Positions 50,348-59,748 of a DNA stretch of 64,000 bases are shown here, in pieces. Source of the DNA: Planctomycetota bacterium (GTDB taxonomy: Bacteria; Planctomycetota; B15-G4; JADJEK01). How positions within the stretch are numbered: position 1 is the first letter of the stretch; each line of letters begins with the position of its first letter. The stretch covers positions 62,001-126,000 of the forward strand of contig JADJEK010000008.1 in NCBI GenBank assembly GCA_016709145.1. The letters run 5' to 3'. The notes under the pieces were generated by a model, which searched no databases, had not been told where the DNA came from, and saw only the letters and a list, made by a program, of their open reading frames with translations. The position numbers and the translations under genes were made by a program.

Positions 50348-52231
50348 TCAGGACAGCGAAGTGCTCGAGCCGTCCGCGCGCACGACCTCGACCGCGTTGC
50401 GGCCGCGCTCCTTGGCGCGGTAGAGCGCCGAGTCGGCGAGCTTCAGCAAGTCCTCGCGCGACAGGTTGCGTCCTTCTTGAGCGACGCCGCCGACGCTGAT
50501 CGACAGCAGCAGACCGTCGGTCGACTTCATGCCTTCGGCGTCGACGAGGATTCGACAGCGCTCGAGGATCGCGTGCAGCGACTCGGGCGTGACGTCGGGC
50601 AACACCGCGAGGAACTCGTCGCCGCCGTAGCGACCCATCTCGTCGTCGGTGCGCAGCGTGTTGCGCACGACTTCGGAGATGCGGCGCACGAACTCGTCGC
50701 CCATCAAGTGGCCGAAGTTGTCGTTGACCTTCTTCAAGTGATCGCAGTCGATCAACGCGATGCCGAGCTTGCCGACCTGGTCCGACGGCAACGCCAACGC
50801 GCGATCGAAGTGTTCGAGGATCCCGCGACGATTCTTCAGCCCGGTCAGTTGATCCGTGGTCGCTTCGGTCGACAGGCGCACGAGCGTCGTCGATCGCATC
50901 GCGAGCCCGACGTGCGACGCGATCGCCGCGAGCAAGTCGAGCGAGACGATCTGGCCGGACTCGATCTCGACCGCGAGCAGTCCAAGCGTTTCGTCGCCCG
51001 CCAACACGGGGACGTAGGCCGTCGCGTGGGCGCGCTCACCGAGCAGGAACTCGAGCTCGCGCAGCGTGCCGGCCATCTGCACCGGATGACCGCGATCGAG
51101 CGCGCGGCGCAGCGGATGCGGTAGGTGCTGGACCGGCATGTGGAACTGGTCGAGCGGCAGCGGCACGTTGCCGCGCGAACACAGGATGCCGCCGGCGATC
51201 TGCGACTTGTCGGGCTTCACGCGCAGGAAGTACGCGCGCGGGTAGTTGAGTTCCTCGACCAGGCCGCCGGTCAGCGCGACTTCGACGGCCTCCATGTCGA
51301 TGGCGTCCGTGATGCGCGCGAACAGCACCGGCAGCGGACCGAGGTCACGCACTGAGACACCATGCGTGGCATCGAGCGCCGAGGGATGCGCCGGGGCGAT
51401 GGCTTCGCTGACGCTCTTCGCTTGCGCGATCGCCGCCGCGGCTCGCTCTTCGACTTCGAAGACGACCGTGAGTGCATCCTCGATCGAGGCGCACAGACGG
51501 CGACGATTGCGCAGAACCGAATCCGCCATCTCGAGGACGCGCGGACCATCGAAGCGCGGCGACGGACACGTCGTCGGCGGCGCGTAGCCGAGCCGCGACA
51601 CGGCGTAGTCGGCCGCGGCGAGCAGCTTCGCCTCGACGCACATCCGATCGAAGTCCTCGGGAGCGAACGTCTCGAACTCGACGATGGCCTGGCGGAAGAT
51701 CTGCGGCGCGCTGGCCTTCTTCAGCAGTTCGACGGCGATCTTCGACGGGCACTTCACGCTGTCGTCGGGCTCGAAGCCGTGCTCGTCGCGGCGCGCGTGG
51801 ATCGCGAAGTCGCCGACGTGATGCAGCAGACCGAGCGTATACGCCATCAGCGGATCGACGATGCCGCTGTCGCGACCGAGCGGCTCGCTCGCGATCGCGC
51901 ACGCGATCGAGTGCCGCAGCAACGGTCGGAAGGTCGCGTCGTCCTCGAGCAAACCGCGCAACCAGTGCACGCCGGACGCGAGCAGCGCGAGCCGCTGCCC
52001 CATCGTCTCGCCGAGCAGTTGGATCGCTTCGCGCACGGTGCCCATGCGTCGACCGGGCAGGAACCGCCGAGTCACGAACAGGAACACCGACGCGGAGTCC
52101 GGATCGGCCGACAGTGCGGACAAGACGGTGCGCCGCGACCGCAACTGGTCGAAGTCGGCCAACAAACGACGCAACGCTTCGGGCGCGCGTGGCTTGGTGG
52201 CGAGGATGCGGCTGAACGTCGAGGCCGTCAC
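50348..52231 (-). CDS. HDOD-GAF-GGDEF signalling protein (diguanylate cyclase)
   Basis: A 627-residue cytoplasmic protein. The N-terminal ~250 residues have an HDOD-like helical fold with HHVGDFAIHARRDEHGFEPD near residue 139. A GAF-like segment follows at about 300-430 (LPVLFARITDAIDMEAVEVA, YVPVLAGDETLGLLAVEIES). The C-terminus is a GGDEF domain: TDQLTGLKNRRGILEHFDRA, the active-site loop RYGGDEFLAVLPDV, and the inhibitory I-site R-x-x-D five residues before GGDEF (RTDDEMGRYGGDEF). It should make cyclic di-GMP from two GTP and be product-inhibited. The HDOD part may sense a partner protein. It is on the same strand as the ABC operon but 30 bases beyond the binding-protein gene's start, so probably a separate unit. 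Confidence 0.85.
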   Translation of the reverse strand: MTASTFSRILATKPRAPEALRRLLADFDQLRSRRTVLSALSADPDSASVFLFVTRRFLPGRRMGTVREAIQLLGETMGQRLALLASGVHWLRGLLEDDATFRPLLRHSIACAIASEPLGRDSGIVDPLMAYTLGLLHHVGDFAIHARRDEHGFEPDDSVKCPSKIAVELLKKASAPQIFRQAIVEFETFAPEDFDRMCVEAKLLAAADYAVSRLGYAPPTTCPSPRFDGPRVLEMADSVLRNRRRLCASIEDALTVVFEVEERAAAAIAQAKSVSEAIAPAHPSALDATHGVSVRDLGPLPVLFARITDAIDMEAVEVALTGGLVEELNYPRAYFLRVKPDKSQIAGGILCSRGNVPLPLDQFHMPVQHLPHPLRRALDRGHPVQMAGTLRELEFLLGERAHATAYVPVLAGDETLGLLAVEIESGQIVSLDLLAAIASHVGLAMRSTTLVRLSTEATTDQLTGLKNRRGILEHFDRALALPSDQVGKLGIALIDCDHLKKVNDNFGHLMGDEFVRRISEVVRNTLRTDDEMGRYGGDEFLAVLPDVTPESLHAILERCRILVDAEGMKSTDGLLLSISVGGVAQEGRNLSREDLLKLADSALYRAKERGRNAVEVVRADGSSTSLS

Positions 52232-52406
52232 GTACGCTCCGAGAGGATCCAGGCTCTGCGACCGCGCCCCCGGCCACGACGCGGCGGGTCCAGGGACGGC
52301 GGCATGCTCTCTGGTCGGAGGTTTCGGCGGGATTCGCTTCGGAACTTGAGGAAAAGTGGGGTGCGGCGAGCGGGGAACACCCGTTCCGGGTCGAAGTCAG
52401 GGAGCT

Positions 52407-53561
52407 TCAGGCCTCGAGGAACAGCGCTGCGGGCCGACCCAACTCCTCCAGCGGGACCGCCTCGACACGCGGCCCGAGCATCACTCGCTTCGAGCCGGGG
52501 TACACGACGGCGATGCGCTCCAATCCGACGTCCTCCAGCGCGGTCCGAATCGATGGTGTCACCGTGGGCGCGTCGGTGCGCTTGCACTCGACGCCGAACA
52601 TCCGCTCGCCGCGCCGGAGGATCAGGTCGATCTCGGCACCTTGGTGCGTGGCCCAGAAGAAGGCGTCGTCGTGCGGCTCGGAGGCGAGGACTTGCTCGAT
52701 CACGAAGCCCTCCCAAGACGCGCCGACCTTCGGATGCGAGAGGATGCTCTTCTCGGTCTCGAGGCCGAGGATCTGATGGAGCAACCCGCTGTCTCGGATG
52801 AACACCTTCGGCGACTTCACTTGGCGCTTCTTGATGTTGACGAACCACGGATGGAGTTGCCGCACCATCAGCGCGTCCGTCAGCAGATCGAGATACCTGC
52901 GGGTCGTCGACGGATTCACGTCCAGCGCTTGCGCGGGCGCCGACGCATTCCAGGTCTGACCATGGAAATGCGCGAGCATGCTCCAGAAACGGTGAAGAGC
53001 GACCGCGGGCACGCGAACGCCCCACGTGGGGAGATCACGCTCGAGCAGAGCGCGCACGAATTGACGTCGCCATGCGGCGCTCTCGGCGTCGCTTCGTGCC
53101 AAGTAAGCCGGCGGAAAGGCGCCGCGGCGCCAGAGTCGATCCCGTGCGGAGGACCCGAGTTCCGTGAGCGTGAACCCGCCGATCTCGATGTGCTCGGCGC
53201 GTCCCGCGAGGCTCTCGGAACTCTGCCGCATCAAGTCCCCCGACGCACTGCCGAGGATCAACATCCGAGCTGGGTCCTTACGCCGATCAGCGAGCAAGCG
53301 GAGGACCGGGAAGAGGTCGGGTCTGCGCTGGACTTCGTCGATGACGATCGTGCCGCGCAGCGGGTCGAGGGCGGTCCTCGGCTCGGCGAGACGGCCCAGG
53401 CTCAGCGGGTCCTCGAGGTCGAAGTAGTTCGGCGAGTCCTCCGGGACGAGTTCCCGTGCAAGAGTCGTCTTGCCCGACTGGCGCGGTCCCGTCAGCACCG
53501 TCACGGGGTTGCGTTCGAGCGAACTTCGGATGCGATCGAGGAGCGCGTCGCGGGCGATCAT
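52407..53561 (-). CDS. AAA-type ATPase with C-terminal DUF4143 nuclease-like domain
   Basis: A 384-residue protein from the ATG at 53561 (an ATG eight codons earlier is possible). Walker A is LTGPRQSGKTTLARELV, Walker B is TIVIDEVQRRPDLFPVLRLL, with the arginine-sensor-like GSASGDLMRQSSESLAGRAE. The DUF4143 part begins near WSMLAHFHGQTWNASAPAQA and ends with a PD-(D/E)xK-like core: AFFWATHQGAEIDLILRRGE with MFGVECKRTDAP (D-x(n)-E-x-K). The family is abundant in variable gene repertoires, and its role is unknown. It encodes all key residues, unlike the remnant at 21260-21466, which shares the LVVLDEIQ block. Monocistronic and divergent from purM. Confidence 0.88.
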   Translation of the reverse strand: MIARDALLDRIRSSLERNPVTVLTGPRQSGKTTLARELVPEDSPNYFDLEDPLSLGRLAEPRTALDPLRGTIVIDEVQRRPDLFPVLRLLADRRKDPARMLILGSASGDLMRQSSESLAGRAEHIEIGGFTLTELGSSARDRLWRRGAFPPAYLARSDAESAAWRRQFVRALLERDLPTWGVRVPAVALHRFWSMLAHFHGQTWNASAPAQALDVNPSTTRRYLDLLTDALMVRQLHPWFVNIKKRQVKSPKVFIRDSGLLHQILGLETEKSILSHPKVGASWEGFVIEQVLASEPHDDAFFWATHQGAEIDLILRRGERMFGVECKRTDAPTVTPSIRTALEDVGLERIAVVYPGSKRVMLGPRVEAVPLEELGRPAALFLEA

Positions 53562-53759
53562 GGCGCAGATCCTTACCATGAACATCCAGCATCTACTGCG
53601 TGATTTTCATGGTCTCGACGTCGTTCGGACCGCAGTCGGTCCGGGCGGACGCGCGCTCCGAAGGGAGTGCGGATTCGTCGCTCGGAAAACCCCGGACTCC
53701 CCGAACTCCGCACGGTCGGCTGCTACCCTGCGCCACTTCTCGTTGCGCGAGGTGAGGCG

Positions 53760-54884
53760 ATGTCCGGACAACGATCGATGGATGGTGGCGCCGACGCGAA
53801 AGCGGGCCTCGCGTACAGCAAGGCTGGGGTCGATACCGGGCGCGCGGACGCGTTCCTGGCCGGGCTCGTCGGTTGGGTCCAGAAGACGTCGAAGTTCCGG
53901 CCGGGCATCGGCCGGCCCGTGCTCGACATCGGCTACTACGCGTCCGTCGTCGATCTCGGTCGCGGGCTCGGGCTCGCGGTCTCGACCGACGGCGTCGGCA
54001 CGAAGATCCTCGTGGCCGAACAGATGCGCAAGTACGACACGATCGGCATCGACTGCATCGCGATGAACGTCAACGACGTCATCTGCGTCGGCGCCGAGCC
54101 GATCGGCATGCTCGATTACCTCGCCGTCGAGGACACCGAGCCCGACGTCGGCGAGCAGATCGGCAAGGGCCTGTACGACGGCGCGGAGCAAGCCGAGATC
54201 TGCATCTCGGGCGGCGAGCTCGCGCAATTGAAGGACATGATCAAGGGCCACGCGCCGGGCTCGGGCCTCGATCTCGCTGGTATGGCGTACGGGCTCGTCG
54301 AGCTCGCGGACGTCAACCTAGGGCGCCAATGCCGCGAAGGCGACGTCGTCATCGGCGTCGGCAGCTCGGGGTTGCACAGCAATGGCTACACGCTCGCGCG
54401 TCACGTGCTGTTCGAACAAGCGGGCCTGAAGGTCGACACGTTCCTCGACTCGCTCGGCACGACCGTCGGCGCCGCGCTGCTCGAGCCGACACGCATCTAC
54501 GTCAAGGAGTTCAAGGCGTTGAAGCGCGCCCGCGTGCCGCTGCACGCGATCCTGCACATCACCGGCGAAGGCCTGTTCAACATGAACCGCGTCGACGCGC
54601 CGGTCGGCTTCGTGCTCGATCAATTGCCCGAGCCGGCCCCGCTGTTCCGAGAGATCGCGAAGCGCGGCAACGTCCCGGCCACCGAGATGTACCGCGTGTT
54701 CAACATGGGCATCGGCATGTTCTTCGTCGTGCCGCAGGACAACGTGAACCAGACCCTGTCGATCCTGCGCGAGTCCCCGATGCCAACGCAGATCTGCGGC
54801 CGCGTGGTCCACGACCCGGAGAAGAAGATCGTCGTCCCGCAGCACAAGCTGCTCGGGAAGGACGATCGGTTCTTCGCGATGTGA
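53760..54884 (+). CDS. purM: Phosphoribosylformylglycinamidine cyclo-ligase
   Basis: A 374-residue enzyme of purine synthesis that closes the imidazole ring of AIR from FGAM using ATP. Landmarks of PurM: LAYSKAGVDTGRAD (~17-30), STDGVGTKILVAEQM (75-89), AMNVNDVICVGAEPIGMLDY (101-120), SGGELAQLKDM and the C-terminal HITGEGLFNMNRV, NMGIGMFFVVPQDN. The ATG at 53760 follows GAGGTGAGGCG and matches the usual N-terminus; the upstream open frame is poorly protein-like. The last 13 codons (LLGKDDRFFAM) overlap a 45-bp sequence repeated exactly at 59617-59661. A length slightly above the ~350 of typical bacterial PurM comes from its N-terminus. Confidence 0.93.
   Translation: MSGQRSMDGGADAKAGLAYSKAGVDTGRADAFLAGLVGWVQKTSKFRPGIGRPVLDIGYYASVVDLGRGLGLAVSTDGVGTKILVAEQMRKYDTIGIDCIAMNVNDVICVGAEPIGMLDYLAVEDTEPDVGEQIGKGLYDGAEQAEICISGGELAQLKDMIKGHAPGSGLDLAGMAYGLVELADVNLGRQCREGDVVIGVGSSGLHSNGYTLARHVLFEQAGLKVDTFLDSLGTTVGAALLEPTRIYVKEFKALKRARVPLHAILHITGEGLFNMNRVDAPVGFVLDQLPEPAPLFREIAKRGNVPATEMYRVFNMGIGMFFVVPQDNVNQTLSILRESPMPTQICGRVVHDPEKKIVVPQHKLLGKDDRFFAM
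54832..54876. repeat. 45-bp direct repeat at the purM 3' end (copy at 59617-59661)
   Basis: Identical to 59617-59661 at an offset of 4,785 bases and in the same orientation. Here it encodes VPQHKLLGKDDRFF of PurM. The second copy has no purM around it, so this is the original. The pair brackets a block of two secreted-protein genes. Confidence 0.85.
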
Positions 54885-55236
54885 GGGATCGGAAACGAGC
54901 GGCAGATCTTCAGCGGACCAACCTCGTTCACGCTCTCCGCACCGGAGTTCGCACTCGCTCGTCCGTCTCGATCTGGGCCGCAGACCGGCTCCAATACGGG
55001 TCGAACCCACTCGTGGTGACCCATTCGATGTCTCACCGCTCCACGAAGCACGGCGTTTCCCGCAGGAGCACAGCACTACCCGCCGACGCATGACACGCGG
55101 CACTCGCAGTGAATCGTGTGAGAGGGTGGTGGATCAGTCGAGCGAGTGCTCCCCGGGGCTTGACAATAGAGCGATCGCCGAGCATCTTTCCGTACGTCGT
55201 TGCCGGGAACTTCCATACGAAGAAGAGGGAGACACG
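54885..55236. other. 352-base gap after purM, with a candidate promoter
   Basis: No gene is evident between the purM stop and the signal-peptide ATG of the next gene. A TTGACA at 55160-55165 with CATCTT 17 bases on (55183-55188) could serve as promoter for the secreted-protein pair, about 50 bases before its ATG. Short plus- and minus-strand frames here have no protein-like composition. This is the left end of the block bounded by the purM repeat. Confidence 0.4.
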
Positions 55237-57874
55237 ATGATTCGCTCATTTCCCGCCCTTGCATGGACCGTCGGACTTGCGTCGGTCTGGGTTCCGATGG
55301 ACGTCGCAAACGGTGCCCCCCCCCCCCCAACGCGTAGAAGAATCGGCGCGCGGGGCTGATTGGAACGGGACGCAGCTCGCCCCCAAGCCGCCGATCTCAG
55401 GTCTTGGCTTCATTCGCAACGAAGGTCAGTGGCCCGATGAGGCGCGCTTCATGCTCCGCGATGGACCCGTTCAGACGTTCATCACCGACGATGCGCTTTG
55501 GTTCGGGACGCAGAAGATCGTTCAGCCCAGCGCGGACCGCAAAGGTCGACCGACCGGCACGCAGGCTTGGGTGCGGTGCGAGTTCGAGGGCAGTGCGAAT
55601 ATCGCGCGCGCCCGTGGGATCCGGAAGACGCAGTCGCACGCGAGTTTTTTCAAAGGGTCGGATCCCAGCCGATGGCGATCCCGGGTTTCGACCTACGAGC
55701 GCGTTCGAACTCGGGATCTGTACCCGGGCGTCGACGCCATCTTCATGAGGACGGGATCCGGCTTTCGATATGACCTTCACGTCGACCCAGGCGTCGACGA
55801 GCGCATCATCCGAATCGCGATCCAAGGCGCGACGCGCGTTCGCGTGACCCCGGACGGCGATCTCGAACTCGAAACTCCAGCAGGTCCGATCACACACCGG
55901 AAGCCGAACAGTTTCATCAAGCGCGAGAATGATGCTCTGGAGCCCACGCCAAGTCGATTCGTACTGCTGAGCGAGAACCTGGTCGGCTTCGACCTTCCCG
56001 AACGGAATCGCTCCGACGCGGTCTTGATCGATCCGCAGGTGACCCAACCCGAGTGGTACTTCGGCTTCCTCGGCGGTGACTACGAAGATGCCGTGCTGGA
56101 CGTCGCCGTCCGAAACGGGTTTGCGTACGTGACCGGATGCACGAGCAGCACGGACTTCCCGGCGAAAGTGCCGAACAACGTCTTCCCACCGATCACGGCG
56201 CCTCCGTACCAGGCACAGAATGCTGGCGGGAACGCGCTCGGCGTCGACCTCGACGTCTTCGTCAGTCAAATCGACCTCATGGGCAACGAAGTGCGTTGGT
56301 CCACCTACCTTGGCGGCTACGAGGACAACCCGATCAATCCGTTCGTCCTCCAACAGGCATACCCTGGCGGTCTACTGTCCCCGAGCATCGACATCGGCCG
56401 AGGAATCGTCGTCGATCCGGGCGGACACGTGTACGTCGCCGGCTACACCAACGCGAAGTTCAGCTTCCCAACCGCGACGACGAATCCATCGGGAATGCCG
56501 TTCCAATCCCAGGGTCGAGGGACTCTGCCGCCGGCTCAACCCACGATTGGCCAGGGCGGACCTGGCGACGCGTTCGCATTCAAGCTCGGCGGCGCCGGTA
56601 CGCAGTTGTTGTACTCGACGTATTTGTCCGGCCACGCGGCCGAAAGCGCCGAGGACATCGCCGTCGACTCTCAGGGGTATGCCTACGTAACCGGATGGAC
56701 GTTTTCGGGAACCTACCTGAACGTCCCTGCAGCCGTCCAGCACCCGACGGACCATTACCCGACGACACCCGGTGCTCTGCACGTCGAGCACGATGGATCG
56801 CTGCACACCGGGTTCTTGACCAAGGTCAATGTCGACGGCTCGGGCATCGCCTACTCGTCCTACTTGTCGTCGAATCTCACTACGCCGCCCTTCGACCTGG
56901 CCAGAGTCGAGCCGACCGCGATCGCCATCCGTGAAGACGTCAACTTCCCGGGTCGCGTCGATGCGTACGTGACCGGGAAGGTGCACGTCGGAACGGTCTT
57001 CACGACGCCGAACGCGTCTTCGCAGGTCGGTTCATCGTGCCTGCTCGTCATCAACTCTGATTGCACGCAGTACCAGTATGCGACTCAGTTCGGCTCCTCG
57101 AATTTCGAAGATCGACCGCGTGGCATCACCGTGAACGATTCGGGACTGGTCGGCGTCGTCGGCGAACTCGGCACGAGCACTGCCCCGGCCGTGCTCGGCC
57201 TAAAGAACCCGATACAGTCGACGTACGGCGGCGGTGTGAAGGACGGCTTCATCACCGTGTTCGATCCCGCGGCAACTCAAGCAAACCAAAGCCTCGTGAT
57301 GTCGAGTTACTACGGAAAATCCGGACTCGACGTGATCACGGACATCGCCGCCTACGGAACGCGGGCGTTCTACATCACCGGATTTCGCACTCCCGTGACC
57401 AGCACCACGTATTGCGGTCTCGGGTACAGCGGCTTCCAGAGCACGTCGAGTTGCTTCATCACGAAGTTCGAAGCTGGCCCGAACGGATCGGTCCTGCGGT
57501 GCGAAGGCCAATTCGGCGGCGGATACCCGGGGGTACCCAGCGTCCCGATCGCGCCAGGCGACCGTGACGAAGCTACTGGAATCGCGGTCGACGCGTCGGG
57601 GATCTACGTGGTCGGCAGAACCTCGAGTACGTCGTTCTACATGGCCCAAGACGAACTTCAGGGATTCGCGAGCCCCCCCCCAGGATTCGAAAAGGGCGAC
57701 ACGAACGGCGACGGGCTACCGGACGCACCGACGCACAAGGGGCCGTCGCCTCCACAAGGCATCCAAGGTCCATTCTTCCAATCGTTGTACTCGTTAGACG
57801 CGCTCGACCCCGGTCTCAATCTACTCGAGTACTCTGGTTGGGACGGCTTTGTCATGAAAGTGCCACATCCATGA
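55237..57874 (+). CDS. Secreted SBBP-repeat protein, frameshifted at a C13 tract
   Basis: About 879 residues if frames are joined. The ATG at 55237, preceded by GAGGGAG, starts a signal peptide (MIRSFPALAWTVGLASVWVP) that reads into a run of 13 C (55316-55328) and would then stop at 55359. The mature domain, ISGLGFIRNEGQWPDEARFM onwards, lies in the next frame; a run of 12 C would join them. It has a DUF7948-like N-terminal module (TGSGFRYDLHVDPGVDERII) then SBBP-type repeats, YVTGCTSSTDFPAKVP, YVAGYTNAKFSFPTAT, YVTGWTFSGTYLNV, that form beta-propeller blades. A second run of nine C at 57673 is in frame. The 3' end overlaps the next gene's ATG (ATGA). Confidence 0.78.
55316..55328. repeat. 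Homopolymer of 13 C in the signal-peptide region
   Basis: The longest homopolymer noticed in the window. It separates the start codon and signal peptide from the body of the SBBP protein in different frames. Length changes of one base would switch the frame on or off. Confidence 0.8.
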
Positions 57875-59535
57875 ACTACGGGGCCACTCGGATCGGAATC
57901 CTGTCAGGCTCAGTTCTTATGTTCATTCCCACTGCCGGCGCGCAAGACCTCATCGCCCGATTCCCCGGTCCGACATCGTTCTCGAACGACTCGCTGCCGG
58001 TGTATGTGGGTGACTTCGATGGCGATGGCGTTACGGACGTCGGGTACGGATCCCAATTCGCAGACTCGAACGGAACGAAGTCCGGTCACGTGCGCGTGTT
58101 CTCCGCAGTTTCCGGCGCGCTCTTGTTCTCGATGAAGGGACTGGCCCCGCACGACAACTTTGGTCTTTGCGTAGCTGCTCTCGGTGATCTCGACGGCGAC
58201 GGGACTCCCGACTTGGCTGTGCTCGCCCCGGGGTCGGACAAAGGCGGGACCAACCGGGGCGCCGTCACCGTCATCTCCGGCGCGACTCAGTCCGTGCTGA
58301 AGGAGTTCCTAGGCAATGCGACGATGTCCCTTCGATGGTCGGTTGGCGCCGGTGACGTCGATGGCGACGGAGTCCAGGACCTAGCGATGACGTACTCAGG
58401 CACGGGGAAGACCCGAACGGACATCGTGAATCCGGTCACCGGCACTGTCCTTCGAACACGGACGTTCGCTCCGCCCGACTGGCTGGCGGAGCCAGTGATC
58501 GGACTCGGGTTGAGTTCCGGCGGAGACTTCAACGCGGATGGGTTTCCAGATCTCAGTGACGGGTGGGCTGCGACCGGAGCTGCGGTTCTTTCGGGTAGCG
58601 ACCTCTCGTCCCTCGTCGTCACGCAATACGCAAGCAGTCTTGGTTCAGGTGGATTCGGTCGCGCGACGGACCTCGTTGCCGATTCGAATCTCGACGGCTA
58701 CTCGGATCTCGTGGTCGGAGCGCCCGGCGGTGACGACCCGGCAGGACTGGGCGCCGGGTTCTCTCGCTGCTTCCTCGGCCCCAACGCCACGCAAGCGTGG
58801 ACCTTCTACGGATCGACGAGCCTGAGCCAAACCGGTCTGGGGGTCGCGGATGTCGGGGACTTCAATCAGGACGGCTACTCCGACGTCGGGATCGGTGCGC
58901 CGACAGACTTCACGTCGTTTTACCCCACGGGCAGCTTGACGATCGTCTCAGGTCTCGACGGATCCGTGCTGCACAAGATCTGGGGAGAACAGGGGGGCGA
59001 ACTCGTGACGGCACGTCTCGACGGCGGAGTCGACGTGAACGGCGATCAATACCCCGACGTGATCGTCGGAGTTCCCAGTGCGATCACAAGTGTCGGCTTC
59101 GGCTCCGGCGAGCTCCGCGTGTACTCCGGATTGCTGACGTATGGAAAAGGCACGCCAGGAACAGGCGCCGTCACGCCCCTGCTGTCCCACGCCGGCGGGC
59201 TTCCTCAGCTCGGGAACTCGACGTTCTCGATCGAGCTGACCCACGCGCTCGGGGGTGCTCCCGGATTCCTCTGCATCGGCACCCTCGCGGCACAGATCCC
59301 GGCCGCGGGCGGCACGTTCCTCATCGATCCCCAGGGAGGCTTGGTCCTGCTCCCGATCGTCACGAGCGGATCGCCGGGCGCCACGGGGGACGGTTCGCTG
59401 TCGGTCCCGGCACCGATCCCGGGAGCGACCGCGATCGCGGGAATCACGTTCCGGGTGCAAGCCGCAATCCTCGATCCCGTCGCGAACTCGGGGGTCGCGC
59501 TGACGCGAGGACTGAAGCTGTTCGCCCTGCCGTAG
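57871..59535 (+). CDS. Secreted FG-GAP (integrin-alpha-like) repeat protein
   Basis: A 554-residue exported protein. Signal peptide GILSGSVLMFIPTAGA. The mature part has seven FG-GAP blades, each with a calcium loop of the form D-x-D/N-x-D-G: DFDGDGVTD, DLDGDGTPD, DVDGDGVQD, DFNADGFPD, DSNLDGYSD, DFNQDGYSD and DVNGDQYPD, alternating with V-x-V-(F/Y)-S strands (GHVRVFSAVSGALLFSM). The C-terminal ~120 residues (GTPGTGAVTPLLSHAGGLPQ to GVALTRGLKLFALP) belong to the same kind of barrel-like terminal domain as other secreted proteins in this window. It is coupled to the SBBP gene by a 4-base overlap, so the two probably act together outside the cell. Confidence 0.85.
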   Translation: MNYGATRIGILSGSVLMFIPTAGAQDLIARFPGPTSFSNDSLPVYVGDFDGDGVTDVGYGSQFADSNGTKSGHVRVFSAVSGALLFSMKGLAPHDNFGLCVAALGDLDGDGTPDLAVLAPGSDKGGTNRGAVTVISGATQSVLKEFLGNATMSLRWSVGAGDVDGDGVQDLAMTYSGTGKTRTDIVNPVTGTVLRTRTFAPPDWLAEPVIGLGLSSGGDFNADGFPDLSDGWAATGAAVLSGSDLSSLVVTQYASSLGSGGFGRATDLVADSNLDGYSDLVVGAPGGDDPAGLGAGFSRCFLGPNATQAWTFYGSTSLSQTGLGVADVGDFNQDGYSDVGIGAPTDFTSFYPTGSLTIVSGLDGSVLHKIWGEQGGELVTARLDGGVDVNGDQYPDVIVGVPSAITSVGFGSGELRVYSGLLTYGKGTPGTGAVTPLLSHAGGLPQLGNSTFSIELTHALGGAPGFLCIGTLAAQIPAAGGTFLIDPQGGLVLLPIVTSGSPGATGDGSLSVPAPIPGATAIAGITFRVQAAILDPVANSGVALTRGLKLFALP

Positions 59536-59616
59536 CCGCTCCCCAAGGTGGGCTGGCGCGTACCTCGCCTCGCTTCGTGATTCTGTGGGGTCCGACGCAC
59601 CGGCAGGCGTCGCTCC

Positions 59617-59661
59617 TCGTCCCGCAGCACAAGCTGCTCGGGAAGGACGATCGGTTCTTCG
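59617..59661. repeat. 45-bp direct repeat of the purM 3' end, second copy
   Basis: Exact copy of 54832-54876. It is followed by GAAATG rather than GCGATG, so the copy preserves the PurM tail codons but not the true stop. It lies 80 bases past the FG-GAP gene's stop and marks the right end of the inserted-looking block. Confidence 0.85.
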
Positions 59662-59748
59662 AAATGGGATGACCCCGGGCGTCGGGCCGGGGCGTTGTGC
59701 GGGGATGTTCCACCCGGAACCGAACCCGCTGCGGGTGTGCACCCTTCC

